From Streptomyces sp. SN-593 (GTDB taxonomy: Bacteria > Actinomycetota > Actinomycetes > Streptomycetales > Streptomycetaceae): 64,000 bases of DNA. The notes below the pieces were generated by a model, which saw nothing but the letters and a program-made list of their open reading frames with translations, was not told the DNA's origin and searched no databases. The position numbers were made by a program, and so were the translations under genes. Location of the stretch: assembly GCF_016756395.1 (NCBI RefSeq), contig NZ_AP018365.1:2673501-2737500 (forward strand), in the 5' to 3' direction. How positions within the stretch are numbered: the first letter of the stretch is position 1; each line of letters starts with the position of its first letter. Of this stretch, positions 28,980-37,449 are shown piece by piece.

Positions 28980-30770
28980 TCACGTCCGGTGCCCCGTCGC
29001 CGGCGCCGTGTCCCGGCCTCCCTCGGCGGACGGTCCGGCCACGGCGTCCGGCGGGGCCACCCCCGCACGCTCCCAGGGCGCCCGGCCGGGGCCGGCCAGC
29101 GCGACGACCGGGACCGTGAGGACTCCCACGAACAGCGCGGCGCACATGTAGCGCCACAGCGGCGACGGGTTGGCCGCGAGCACCGTCGCCTGCAACGCGA
29201 CCGGCAGCGCCGCCAGCGCCAGCAGTTCGTACCTGCGGCGCCGCACCGCGGCCACCGCGACCAGCAGGTAGCCGAGGTAGGTCCAGTTCACCCCCCGCCA
29301 CAGCAGCGGTGCCCGGTCCGGCGCCTTCGTCCACTCGAAGGCCCTGGTCGCGGCGTGGTCCAGCTTGTACGACAGCGGGGCGTCGCGCAGCGAGGCGTGG
29401 TACGGGAGCTGCTGGACCGAGTCCAGGCCGTAGGCGGACCAACTGCGCAGCACGTCGCGGTTGGACGCCGGGTACATGCCGGTGTGGCCGGTGAACGCCC
29501 AGGCGATGTCGGCACGGCACAGGCGCGCGCCGATGACCAGTGTCGGGTGGTGCGTGAGCAGGCGCCCCCACAGGGCGAGCAGTTGCCCGTTCTCCCGGCC
29601 GGCCTTGAAGCGGTCCAGCGGCTCGTGCATGAGCGGGTCGGCCACGTGGCAGTCGCCGCCCGGTCCGCGCCAGTGCGACAGCGGCGCGATGCCGCGCAGC
29701 AGCCGCAGGTCCGCGGCGGAGAAGACGTCGGGCCGCTCGGCGTAGACGACGCCGATGTCGGCGTAGTTGAAGGCGTACACCTCGTCCGCGCGCGGCATCT
29801 GGACGCCGAGCGCCGGGTACAGGAGGTTGTTCATGCCGAGCGTCAGCACCAGCGGCACCGCGGTCGCCACGGCGATCCGGCGGCGCATGCCCGGCAGCAG
29901 CAGCACCAGCAGCACTCCGGCGGCGATGATCACCGGGAAGCCGTTGTTGCGGAACAGGCCGATGCCCAGGCAGCCCGCGGCCAGGGTCAGCAGTTGCCGG
30001 CGCAGGGAGCGGTCGCGGACGGCGTGCTCGCGGCGCAGCCGGCGGGCGGTGAGCCGGACCACCGCGCCGAAGGCGACCAGGGTGGCGACGGTGTAGGCGA
30101 CGTCCTTCCAGACGTACACCGTGAACGACCCGGTCATGGGGGCCGCGGCGACGACCGCGGCGGCGACCGCGCTCCAGCGCCCGTGCACACCGAGGTCGCG
30201 CAGCGACGCGCAGACGTACGCCAGCGCGGCGGCCATGGCGACGGTCTGGACGAAGGTGAGGGCGGCGACGCCGCCGGTGACCTGGAGCGAGATCCACAGC
30301 AGCGCGTCGTAGGCCACCGAGTGGTCCGCGCGCCAGTGGGAGGTGCTGACCTCGTAGAGGTAGGTGAGGCTGTCGCCGGTGACCCGGCCCGGGTAGAAGG
30401 CGGCCCACCAGCCGAACAGCAGCAGTTGGCAGAGGGCGTAGACGCCGAGCGGGAACCGCAGGCGGGCGGGGACGCGGGCGGGTGACCACCAGGGCGGCCG
30501 CGGGCCGCTGCGCGGGGTGAGAGCGGTCGCCCCCGCGGGAAGGCCGGCGGAGCCCCCTCCGGTGCCGGACGCGGGGGCGCCGGACGCCGGGGGGCCGGAC
30601 GCGGGGGTGTGGGCCCGGGCCGCGTGCTCCGACGCCGGTCCGGTGTCCAGACCAGGCGCCGGTCGGGGGGCAGGTCCGACGCCCGCCCGATCCGCCGGGG
30701 GCGGGTCCGCGGGGCGCGGGTCCGCGGGGGCGTCGGGGCGGCCTTCTCCCAGCGGTTTCGGCGCGCTCAC
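28980..30770 (-). CDS. polytopic membrane protein, probable DUF6020/GT-C-like
   Basis: 596 residues. A Pro/Ala/Gly-rich cytoplasmic N-terminus of about 115 residues precedes roughly ten to twelve membrane segments. Conserved-looking loops are WWAAFYPGRVTGDSLTYLYE (first outer loop), VYVWKDVAYTVAT, and LFRNNGFPVII. This arrangement (an acidic first loop after helix 1, and W-K-D) is typical of DUF6020 and GT-C glycosyltransferases that use lipid-linked sugars. The GTG start overlaps the stop of the upstream GT2 gene (GTGA), so the two are translationally coupled. Last gene of the minus-strand arm. Confidence 0.7.
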   Translation of the reverse strand: MSAPKPLGEGRPDAPADPRPADPPPADRAGVGPAPRPAPGLDTGPASEHAARAHTPASGPPASGAPASGTGGGSAGLPAGATALTPRSGPRPPWWSPARVPARLRFPLGVYALCQLLLFGWWAAFYPGRVTGDSLTYLYEVSTSHWRADHSVAYDALLWISLQVTGGVAALTFVQTVAMAAALAYVCASLRDLGVHGRWSAVAAAVVAAAPMTGSFTVYVWKDVAYTVATLVAFGAVVRLTARRLRREHAVRDRSLRRQLLTLAAGCLGIGLFRNNGFPVIIAAGVLLVLLLPGMRRRIAVATAVPLVLTLGMNNLLYPALGVQMPRADEVYAFNYADIGVVYAERPDVFSAADLRLLRGIAPLSHWRGPGGDCHVADPLMHEPLDRFKAGRENGQLLALWGRLLTHHPTLVIGARLCRADIAWAFTGHTGMYPASNRDVLRSWSAYGLDSVQQLPYHASLRDAPLSYKLDHAATRAFEWTKAPDRAPLLWRGVNWTYLGYLLVAVAAVRRRRYELLALAALPVALQATVLAANPSPLWRYMCAALFVGVLTVPVVALAGPGRAPWERAGVAPPDAVAGPSAEGGRDTAPATGHRT

Positions 30771-31690
30771 CGCGCCGTCTCCGGCGCGGCCGGACGGGAC
30801 GCCCGGGCGAAGGCGTGCCCGGTCAGCTCGCGGGCCGCGTCGAGCCGGCGTCCGCGCAGCGCGCCCGGCACCATCAGCAGCGCGTGCAGCCGGGTGGACA
30901 GGTGGCGGCGGGCGGTCCGCGCGGCGCGGCGCCAGCCCAGCGCGTCGAAGTCGGCGGCGAGTTCGAGCAGCAGCCGGCGGGTCTCCTCGAACCGGGAGCC
31001 GCTGACCGCCTGGAGCGAGGACTCGCTCGCCCGGTGCCGCCGGTAGTCGAAGCCGACCTCCGGGTCGGTCACCAGTTCCTCGCCGCGCAGTAGCAGTTCC
31101 ATGACCAGCGCGAGGTCCTGCACGACCGTCAGGTCGGTGCGGAAGCCGATTTCCTTGAGCAGGTCGGAGCGCCAGCACATGGCCGGGAAGTACAGCCAGT
31201 TGCCGCGCAGCAGGCTGACCGCGAGCGCCTCCCCGCCGAGCCGCGCGCGCCGGTCGGGCGCCGCCGAGTACAGCCGCCGCTTGGCGGTGTCGACCAGCGT
31301 GCGCGCCGGACGGCCCTCGCCGTCGACCACCCGCACCGCCGGCTGGTACATCGCGGCGCCGGGCATGGCGTCGCGGGCCGCCCGCACCGTGGCGACGTAG
31401 CAGGGGCGCATCAGGTCGTCGCTGCCCATCAGCACGGTGTACGGGTAGTCGGCGAGCTCCACGCAGCGGCGGAAGTTGCCGGTCACGCCGAGGTTCCGCT
31501 CGTTGCGGAAGTAGCGCACCCGGCGGTCGTCCAGGCCGGCGAACCACTCCGGCACGCCGGGGCGGTCGTCGTCGTCCACGACGGTCAGCCGCCAGTCCGG
31601 GTCGGTCTGGGCGAGGACGCTGCGCACGGCGTCGCGCATCAGCGCGGGGTCGCCGTAGTAGGGCAGCATGATGTCGAGCGTGTCGGTCAC
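30767..31690 (-). CDS. family 2 glycosyltransferase
   Basis: 307 residues. LDIMLPYYGDPALMRDAVRSV at the N-terminus (split here by a Pro-Tyr pair), VVDDDDRPGVPEWF for nucleotide binding, VLMGSDDLMRP as the metal-binding DxD equivalent, and VQDLALVMELLL as the catalytic-base region. Reads like rhamnosyl- or glycosyltransferases acting on lipid-linked oligosaccharide. Starts at GTG 31690, overlapping the DUF2304 stop, and ends overlapping the next start, so it sits in a tightly coupled three-gene run. Confidence 0.88.
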   Translation of the reverse strand: MTDTLDIMLPYYGDPALMRDAVRSVLAQTDPDWRLTVVDDDDRPGVPEWFAGLDDRRVRYFRNERNLGVTGNFRRCVELADYPYTVLMGSDDLMRPCYVATVRAARDAMPGAAMYQPAVRVVDGEGRPARTLVDTAKRRLYSAAPDRRARLGGEALAVSLLRGNWLYFPAMCWRSDLLKEIGFRTDLTVVQDLALVMELLLRGEELVTDPEVGFDYRRHRASESSLQAVSGSRFEETRRLLLELAADFDALGWRRAARTARRHLSTRLHALLMVPGALRGRRLDAARELTGHAFARASRPAAPETAR

Positions 31691-32061
31691 GGGGAGTGTT
31701 CGCCTTCCATGGCGGCCAGCGGCCGCCCGGGCTCGGGGCGGTGGGCCGTGCGCAGGGCGGCGTCACGGGCGAGTTCGGTCAGCCTGCGCTCCATGGCGCG
31801 GAACCGCAGGTAGGTGTTGAGCGCCAGCGCGGTCACACCGACCACCAGCAGGTACAGCACCAGGTCGGTGCCGCGGCCGACGCCGAGCAGGTGCGCGGCC
31901 TTCGTCGTGTCGCCGGGCCGCAGCACCGCGTACGCGTTGAGGAAGCAGAAGGCGAGGAAGGCGATCCGCTTGCCCGCCCGGGTCCTGGTGGTGTTCCAAC
32001 TGCGCATGAACACCGCGAGCAGCACCACCACCGCGGCCAGCAGCACGAACTGGATCAGCAC
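31687..32061 (-). CDS. DUF2304 small membrane protein
   Basis: 124 residues with three membrane helices (FVLLAAVVVLLAVF; FLAFCFLNAYAVL; LVLYLLVVGVTALALNTYLRF). DUF2304 proteins almost always follow a GT2 of the dolichyl-phosphate-sugar synthase type, as here, and are thought to assist the membrane-bound sugar-lipid step. The C-terminal charged helix (ERRLTELARDAAL) is cytosolic. GTG at 32061 lies 5 nt after the preceding GT2 stop. Confidence 0.8.
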   Translation of the reverse strand: MLIQFVLLAAVVVLLAVFMRSWNTTRTRAGKRIAFLAFCFLNAYAVLRPGDTTKAAHLLGVGRGTDLVLYLLVVGVTALALNTYLRFRAMERRLTELARDAALRTAHRPEPGRPLAAMEGEHSP

Positions 32062-32066
32062 CGGCC

Positions 32067-32795
32067 TCAGCCCTTCCCGCGGTTCAGGGACAGGTCGAAG
32101 AGGATGTTCACTCCGTTGAGCAGCGACTGGCCCTTCGCCCGCGAGTAGTCGGTGTAGCGGATCGACACCGGGGACTCCACGACGGTGAGGTCGGAACGGG
32201 CGAGGAAGCCGGTGATCTCGGAGGCGTGCGCCATGCCGTTCATCGTGATGTTGACCCGGGCGGCGGCGACCCGGTTGAACAGGCGCAGCCCGTTGTGCGC
32301 GTCGGAGAGTCTCAGCCGGCGCGCGGTGGGGCTCACCGCCGCCGCCGTGCGCAGCACCAGGCGCTTCGTCCAGGGCACGTGGACCCGCTCGCCGCCCGGC
32401 CGCAGGAAGCGCGAGCCGAGCACCACGTCGGCGCCGCGGGCCCGGGCCAGCGCCAGCATGGTGATCACGTCCTCGACGCGGTGCTGGCCGTCGGCGTCGA
32501 AGGTCACGAAGCGTTCGGCGCCCGGCTGGGACAGCGCGTAGTGCAGCCCGGTCTGGATCGCCGCGCCCTGGCCGAGGTTGACGGGGTGTTGGACCAGGTG
32601 CGCGCCGCTGCCGACGATCTCGGCCGGGGACCCGTCGGCACTGCCGTCGTCGACGCACACCACGTTGGGGAAGGTCCGCAGCGCCTCGGCCACCACTCCG
32701 GCCACGACCGGAGCCTCGTTGTAGACCGGGATGATCAGCCAGACGTCACCGAAGGTGCGCTTGTCGGCAAGGCGCGGCGCGCCGGAGATCACCAT
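32067..32795 (-). CDS. family 2 glycosyltransferase, polyprenyl-phosphate sugar synthase type
   Basis: 242 residues. VWLIIPVYNEAPVV, VVCVDDGSADGSP, VNLGQGAAIQTGL, VTFDADGQH and VVLGSRFL form the DPM1/GtrB-like signature, so it most likely charges undecaprenyl phosphate with a sugar from UDP or GDP. No C-terminal membrane helices; the next gene, DUF2304, probably provides membrane association. ATG at 32795 has AAAGGG 9 nt upstream; an upstream in-frame start (32816) is less well placed. Confidence 0.9.
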   Translation of the reverse strand: MVISGAPRLADKRTFGDVWLIIPVYNEAPVVAGVVAEALRTFPNVVCVDDGSADGSPAEIVGSGAHLVQHPVNLGQGAAIQTGLHYALSQPGAERFVTFDADGQHRVEDVITMLALARARGADVVLGSRFLRPGGERVHVPWTKRLVLRTAAAVSPTARRLRLSDAHNGLRLFNRVAAARVNITMNGMAHASEITGFLARSDLTVVESPVSIRYTDYSRAKGQSLLNGVNILFDLSLNRGKG

Positions 32796-32816
32796 GGGAG
32801 CGCACCCTTTCGTCAA

Positions 32817-34355
32817 CTATTCAACCGATTGCGGACGATCCGCGGGTTCCATGGCATTGGTCCCCGATAGGGCATCCGTCCATCCAGCTTGACGGTCGAA
32901 GTGACGCGGAGGTTGCTTCCGGATGGCATAAGTCACCCGGATGGAGAGCATGACCGCGGTGATCGCGGCGCCAGCGGCATATGCGATCTCGACGCGGTCA
33001 CGGATCGGCAACGGACTGGCCGTCACCGCGAGCAGCGCGGCCGTGCCGACCGCCCACGACAGCAACTGCCGGCCGTGGCCGCCGGTGGTCTGGAGCGCCT
33101 GGCCGAGGACCGAGGCGAGCATGTAGCAGAGGGTGCCGGCCGACAGCCAGGCGAAGTCCGCCCAGCCGAGCAGGTCGGGCGACCCGAACAGCCGCGGCAC
33201 CAGCCAGGGGCCCAGCGCCACCGCCACCACTCCGCCGGTGCCGCCCAGCAGCCCGGTGAACGTCGCGGTGCGCAGCAGCAGTTGGCGGTAGGCGGCGCGG
33301 TCGCCGGCCGCGACGGCCTCGGACAGTCCGCGCAGCAGCGACGCCTGGAGCGAGCCGAAGACGAACAGCGGCACCCGGGCCAGCACCACCGCGGACAGCA
33401 GCGCGGTGATGAACGCGGTGTCGTCGGGCGCCAGCAGCTTCACGCTGATCACCGAGACGTTCACCAGCAGTTGGGCCAGCAGGGTGGAGGGGATCAGCGC
33501 GAGCAGGCCGGACCACAGCGCCCGCCACGGCAGCGGTGGCACCGGCCGCAGCGCCGTCGATCCGCCCGGCCGCACCACGGGCCCGGACGCCGCCGGCGCG
33601 CCCGGCGCACCCGCTCCCCCGCCGGCGAGGGGCCCGGCGGCCGGTCCGGCCGCGGCGCGCGCGCCGCGCACGCCCGCCGCGTCCCGCGCGCCGTACCGCG
33701 CCGCGCGCAGCACCCACGGCAGCGTGGCCGCCACCGACAGCAGCGTCGGCACCACCAGCACCGCGGCGAACGGCAGCGGCGCGTGCGTGCCCGCGACCGC
33801 CAGCAGCACCGAGCACACCACCCGCAGCACCCCGTCCAGGGCCAGTTGCGCGCCGTACGCGGTGAACCGGCCGGTGCCGGCGAGCATGCCGCGGCCGGCG
33901 TACGCCAGCGACAGCGCCCCGAACGCCGCGCACAGCGCGCCGACCAGGGACAGCTCGCCGTCGAAGAGCCGGTCCGCGATCGGGCGGGCGAAGACCGCCA
34001 CCGGCACGCACACCGCGGCCAGCAGCCCCAGCGAGCTCGCCAGCCCCCGGCGCAGCACCGGACCGGTGCCCTCGCCGGCCACCACCCGGGCCGCGACCAG
34101 CCGGGTCATCTCCTGCTCGATGGGGAAGAACAGCCCGAGCCCCACCGAGAAGACCAGGGTCCACAGCACCGACACGCCCGCCATCCGGTCGGACGGCAGC
34201 GTGCGGCCGGCCGCGGCGAGCTGGATGTAGCTGGCCAGCCCCAGGACCACGGTGCCCGCGCCGACCAGCGCGGTCCCCGGCGGCAGCACGTCCACCGCCC
34301 GCCTCCCCAGCCGCCGCGCCCGCCCACCGGCCGCGCCGGCCGGGGCCTCAGCCAC
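32817..34355 (-). CDS. polysaccharide flippase (MOP/Wzx-like)
   Basis: 512 residues with about 12-14 hydrophobic segments. Membrane entry is LVGAGTVVLGLASYIQLAAAG, with FSVGLGLFFPIEQEMTRLVAARVV typical of polysaccharide-export MATE-like proteins. A Gly/Ala/Pro-rich cytoplasmic loop of about 45 residues separates the two halves near 235-280. Predicted to flip the lipid-linked repeat unit for the polymer made by the neighbouring enzymes. Start GTG 34355 overlaps the rfbD stop by 8 nt, so it is co-translated with rhamnose synthesis. Confidence 0.85.
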   Translation of the reverse strand: MAEAPAGAAGGRARRLGRRAVDVLPPGTALVGAGTVVLGLASYIQLAAAGRTLPSDRMAGVSVLWTLVFSVGLGLFFPIEQEMTRLVAARVVAGEGTGPVLRRGLASSLGLLAAVCVPVAVFARPIADRLFDGELSLVGALCAAFGALSLAYAGRGMLAGTGRFTAYGAQLALDGVLRVVCSVLLAVAGTHAPLPFAAVLVVPTLLSVAATLPWVLRAARYGARDAAGVRGARAAAGPAAGPLAGGGAGAPGAPAASGPVVRPGGSTALRPVPPLPWRALWSGLLALIPSTLLAQLLVNVSVISVKLLAPDDTAFITALLSAVVLARVPLFVFGSLQASLLRGLSEAVAAGDRAAYRQLLLRTATFTGLLGGTGGVVAVALGPWLVPRLFGSPDLLGWADFAWLSAGTLCYMLASVLGQALQTTGGHGRQLLSWAVGTAALLAVTASPLPIRDRVEIAYAAGAAITAVMLSIRVTYAIRKQPPRHFDRQAGWTDALSGTNAMEPADRPQSVE

Positions 34356-35244
34356 GTTCGGCTGCCACCAGGGCGGGGAACGCCTCGGCCAGGGCCGACT
34401 TCCAGTCGCGGATCGGCTCGATGCCCGCCGACCGCCAGCGCTCGTGGCCGAGCACGCTGTAGGCCGGACGCGGCGCGGGCCGGGCGAAGGCCGCGCTGGT
34501 GGTGGGGTGGACCCGCTCGGGGTCCGCGCCCAGCAGCCGGAAGATCTCCCGGGTGAAGCCGAACCAGGTCGTCTCGCCGGAGCTGGTGCCGTGGTAGACG
34601 CCGGCCGGGGCGTCGCCGGCGAGCGCCGCCGCGCCCAGCCGGACCAGGTGGTCGGCGAGGTCCACGGTCCAGGTGGGCTGCCCGCGCTGGTCGTCCACCA
34701 CGTCGAGGGTGTCCTTGACGCCCTCCAGCCGGATCATCGTGCGCACGAAGTTGCCGCGTGCCGCGCCGTACAGCCACGCGGTGCGGACCACGTACCCGTC
34801 CTCGGGCAGGGTGTCGAGCACCGCCCGCTCGCCGGCCAGCTTGGTGCGCCCGTAGGCGCCGCGCGGTCCGGTGGCGGCGTCCTCGGCGTACGGGCGGTCC
34901 GCGTCGCCGGCGAAGACGTAGTCCGTGGAGACGTGGATCAGCTTCGCGCCGGACTTGGCGCACGCCTCGGCCAGGTGCCGGGGGCCGTCGCCGTTGATCC
35001 GTGCGGCCTGCGCCTCGCGGGTCTCCGCGTCGTCGACCCCGGTCCAGGCCGCGCAGTTGACGACCAGGACGGGCTGGTGCTCGGCGACGGCGGTGGCCAC
35101 CGCCTCCGGGTCGGTGATGTCCAGGGCGGTACTGCCCAGGGCCACCACCTGGGCGCCGGGCTCGGTCCGCAGCCGGACCAGCAGGTCCTGGCCCAGCATC
35201 CCGGCGGCGCCGGTCACCAGCCAGGTCGCGTTCGGCGGTTTCAC
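34348..35244 (-). CDS. rfbD: dTDP-4-dehydrorhamnose reductase
   Basis: Final step of dTDP-L-rhamnose synthesis. 298 residues, extended SDR. GAAGMLGQDL for cofactor binding, VNCAAWTGVDDAE, STDYVFAGD, and catalytic YGRTKLAGE near 130. The GTG start overlaps the rfbB stop (GTGA). A longer frame reaching 35445 lies inside rfbB and is not used. Confidence 0.96.
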   Translation of the reverse strand: MKPPNATWLVTGAAGMLGQDLLVRLRTEPGAQVVALGSTALDITDPEAVATAVAEHQPVLVVNCAAWTGVDDAETREAQAARINGDGPRHLAEACAKSGAKLIHVSTDYVFAGDADRPYAEDAATGPRGAYGRTKLAGERAVLDTLPEDGYVVRTAWLYGAARGNFVRTMIRLEGVKDTLDVVDDQRGQPTWTVDLADHLVRLGAAALAGDAPAGVYHGTSSGETTWFGFTREIFRLLGADPERVHPTTSAAFARPAPRPAYSVLGHERWRSAGIEPIRDWKSALAEAFPALVAAERG

Positions 35245-36224
35245 AGTGCGGCGCGCTCCTTCAGCGGCTCCCACCAGGCCCGGTTGTCCCGGTACCAGGC
35301 GACGGTCTCGGCCAGGCCGGTCGCGAAGTCCTTGCGCGGCTCGTAGCCCAGCTCGGTACGGATCTTGGTGCAGTCCACCGAGTAGCGGCGGTCGTGGCCC
35401 TTGCGGTCCTCGACGTACTCCACGCTGTCCCAGTCGGCCCCGCACGCGTCGAGCAGCAGGCCGGTCAGCTCCTTGTTGGACAGCTCGGTGCCGCCGCCGA
35501 TGTTGTAGACCTCTCCCGGGCGGCCGAGGGTGCGCACCAGGTCGATCCCCTGCACGTGGTCGTCGATGTGCAGCCAGTCCCGGATGTTGCCGCCGTCGCC
35601 GTAGAGCGGCACCTTCCCGCCGTCCAGCAGGTTGGTGATGAACAGCGGGATGACCTTCTCCGGGAAGTGGTGGTGCCCGTAGTTGTTGGAGCAGCGGGTC
35701 ACCCGCACGTCCAGGCCGTGGGTGCGGTGGTAGGCGAGCGCGATCAGGTCGCTGGACGCCTTGGCCGCGGAGTACGGCGAGTTCGGCTGGAGCGGGTCGG
35801 TCTCGGGCCAGGAGCCCTCGGAGATCGAGCCGTACACCTCGTCGGTGGAGATGTGCACGAAGGTGCGCACGCCGTTGCGCAGCGCGCCGTCCAGCAGGGT
35901 CTGGGTGCCGGCCACGTTGGTGGTGATGAACTCGGTGGCGCCCAGGATCGAGCGGTCGACGTGCGACTCGGCGGCGAAGTGCACCACCTGGTCGTGCTCG
36001 GCGAGCAGCTTGTCGACGAGCGCGGCGTCGCAGATGTCGCCCTGCACGAAGCGGAAGCCGGGGTGCGCGCGGACCTCGTCGAGGTTCGCCGGGTTGCCCG
36101 CGTAGGTCAGCTTGTCCAGGACGGTGATCCGCACGTCGCCGGGGCCGGTCGGGCCGAGCAGCGTGCGGACGTAGTGGGAGCCGATGAAGCCGGCCCCGCC
36201 GGTCACCAGTATGCGGTCGGTCAT
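35241..36224 (-). CDS. rfbB: dTDP-glucose 4,6-dehydratase
   Basis: Second step of dTDP-rhamnose synthesis. 327 residues. ILVTGGAGFIGSHYVR at the N-terminus, HFAAESHVDRSI, ISTDEVYGS with the Asp-Glu catalytic pair, YSAAKASSD for Tyr/Lys, and NNYGHHHFPEK. ATG at 36224 overlaps the rfbA stop (ATGA). Normal family length. Confidence 0.97.
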   Translation of the reverse strand: MTDRILVTGGAGFIGSHYVRTLLGPTGPGDVRITVLDKLTYAGNPANLDEVRAHPGFRFVQGDICDAALVDKLLAEHDQVVHFAAESHVDRSILGATEFITTNVAGTQTLLDGALRNGVRTFVHISTDEVYGSISEGSWPETDPLQPNSPYSAAKASSDLIALAYHRTHGLDVRVTRCSNNYGHHHFPEKVIPLFITNLLDGGKVPLYGDGGNIRDWLHIDDHVQGIDLVRTLGRPGEVYNIGGGTELSNKELTGLLLDACGADWDSVEYVEDRKGHDRRYSVDCTKIRTELGYEPRKDFATGLAETVAWYRDNRAWWEPLKERAAL

Positions 36225-37288
36225 GACGAGATCTGCACCTTGCTGTGATCGCCGAGCACCAGGCGGTGCGCGGCAGGGTTGCGGGGGGCCGGGGTGACTT
36301 CGACGTTGCGCCCGATCAGCGACGCCTCGATCCGGCGCACACCGGTGAGCGAGGAGTCGCGCAGCAGTATCGAGTACTCGATCTCGCTGTCCTGGATCCG
36401 GCAGTTCTCCGACACGGAGGTGTACGGGCCGACGTACGCGTCGTTGATCACCGTGTTCGGGCCGATGACCACCGGACCGACGATCCGGCTGCCGGACACC
36501 TTCGCGCCGGCCTCGATCCGGACCCGGCCGATGATCTCGCTCTGCTCGTCGACCTCGCCGAGCACCTCGGGTTCGAGGGTGTCCAGCACCGACCGGTTGA
36601 CCTCCAGCATGTCGGTGACGTTGCCGGTGTCCTTCCAGTAGCCGGAGATGGTGGTGGAGCGCACGTCGCGGTGCTCGTCGATCAGCCACTGGATGGCGTG
36701 GGTGATCTCCAACTCGCCGCGCCAGGACGGCGTGATGGCCCGCACCGCCTCGTGGACGGCGGGGGTGAAGAGGTAGACGCCGACCAGCGCCAGATCGCTC
36801 TTGGGCTGCTTCGGCTTCTCCTCCAGGTTCGTCACCCGCCCCTGCGCGTCGAGTTCGGCGACGCCGAAGGAGGTCGGGTTCGGCACCCGGGTGAGCAGGA
36901 TCTGCGCGTCGGGGCGCTCGGCGCGGAACTCCTCGACGAGGCCGCTGATGCCCCCGACGATGAAGTTGTCGCCGAGGTACATCACGAAGTCGTCCTCGCC
37001 GAGGAACTCGCGGGCGATCAGCACCGCGTGCGCCAGGCCGAGCGGCGCGTCCTGCGGGATGTACGTGACGCGGATGCCGAGGGCGGAGCCGTCGCCGACG
37101 GCCTCCCTGATCTCCTCCGCGGTGTCACCGACGATGATGCCGACCTCGGTGATGCCGGCCTCGGCGATGGCTTCGAGGCCGTAGAACAGCACCGGCTTGT
37201 TGGCGACCGGCACGAGCTGTTTGGCGGAGGTGTGGGTGATCGGCCGGAGACGGGTGCCCGCCCCGCCGGAGAGCACAAGTGCTTTCAC
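36221..37288 (-). CDS. rfbA: glucose-1-phosphate thymidylyltransferase, long form
   Basis: First step of dTDP-rhamnose synthesis. 355 residues, the long RmlA form. GGAGTRLRPIT with the catalytic basic residues, VMYLGDNFIVGG for metal and nucleotide, and EEKPKQPKSDLALVGVY. The C-terminal third is a left-handed beta-helix of hexapeptide repeats (IIGRVRIEAGAKVSGS and onward), which the short form lacks. Such long forms are common in actinomycete antibiotic and wall clusters. First gene of rfbA-rfbB-rfbD-flippase; its upstream 161 bp hold a palindrome (37328-37343) and a terminator for the previous gene. Confidence 0.95.
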   Translation of the reverse strand: MKALVLSGGAGTRLRPITHTSAKQLVPVANKPVLFYGLEAIAEAGITEVGIIVGDTAEEIREAVGDGSALGIRVTYIPQDAPLGLAHAVLIAREFLGEDDFVMYLGDNFIVGGISGLVEEFRAERPDAQILLTRVPNPTSFGVAELDAQGRVTNLEEKPKQPKSDLALVGVYLFTPAVHEAVRAITPSWRGELEITHAIQWLIDEHRDVRSTTISGYWKDTGNVTDMLEVNRSVLDTLEPEVLGEVDEQSEIIGRVRIEAGAKVSGSRIVGPVVIGPNTVINDAYVGPYTSVSENCRIQDSEIEYSILLRDSSLTGVRRIEASLIGRNVEVTPAPRNPAAHRLVLGDHSKVQISS

Positions 37289-37327
37289 GTTAGGTGTCCC
37301 ATGCAGATGGATTCAGGGGCGGTCACT

Positions 37328-37343
37328 GCGGGTCGCGACCCGC
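37328..37343. promoter_or_regulatory. 16-bp perfect palindrome upstream of rfbA
   Basis: GCGGGTCGCGACCCGC, centred about 48 bp before the rfbA start. It could be an operator or a hairpin in the leader. Nothing in the window identifies a cognate regulator. Confidence 0.35.
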
Positions 37344-37427
37344 GCCCCCGGCTGCGAGCATACCCGGACGACACCCCGCGTTCCGCTCCCGGACACCTGC
37401 GCCGGACCCTTTGCCGGGCGGGTGTCC

Positions 37428-37444
37428 CGGAGCGGTTCGCTCCG
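37428..37444 (-). terminator. short hairpin after the TagF-like gene
   Basis: CGGAGCG, GTT loop, CGCTCCG, 6 nt past the stop of the minus-strand polymerase gene. It separates that gene from rfbA. Confidence 0.5.
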
Positions 37445-37449
37445 ATTTG

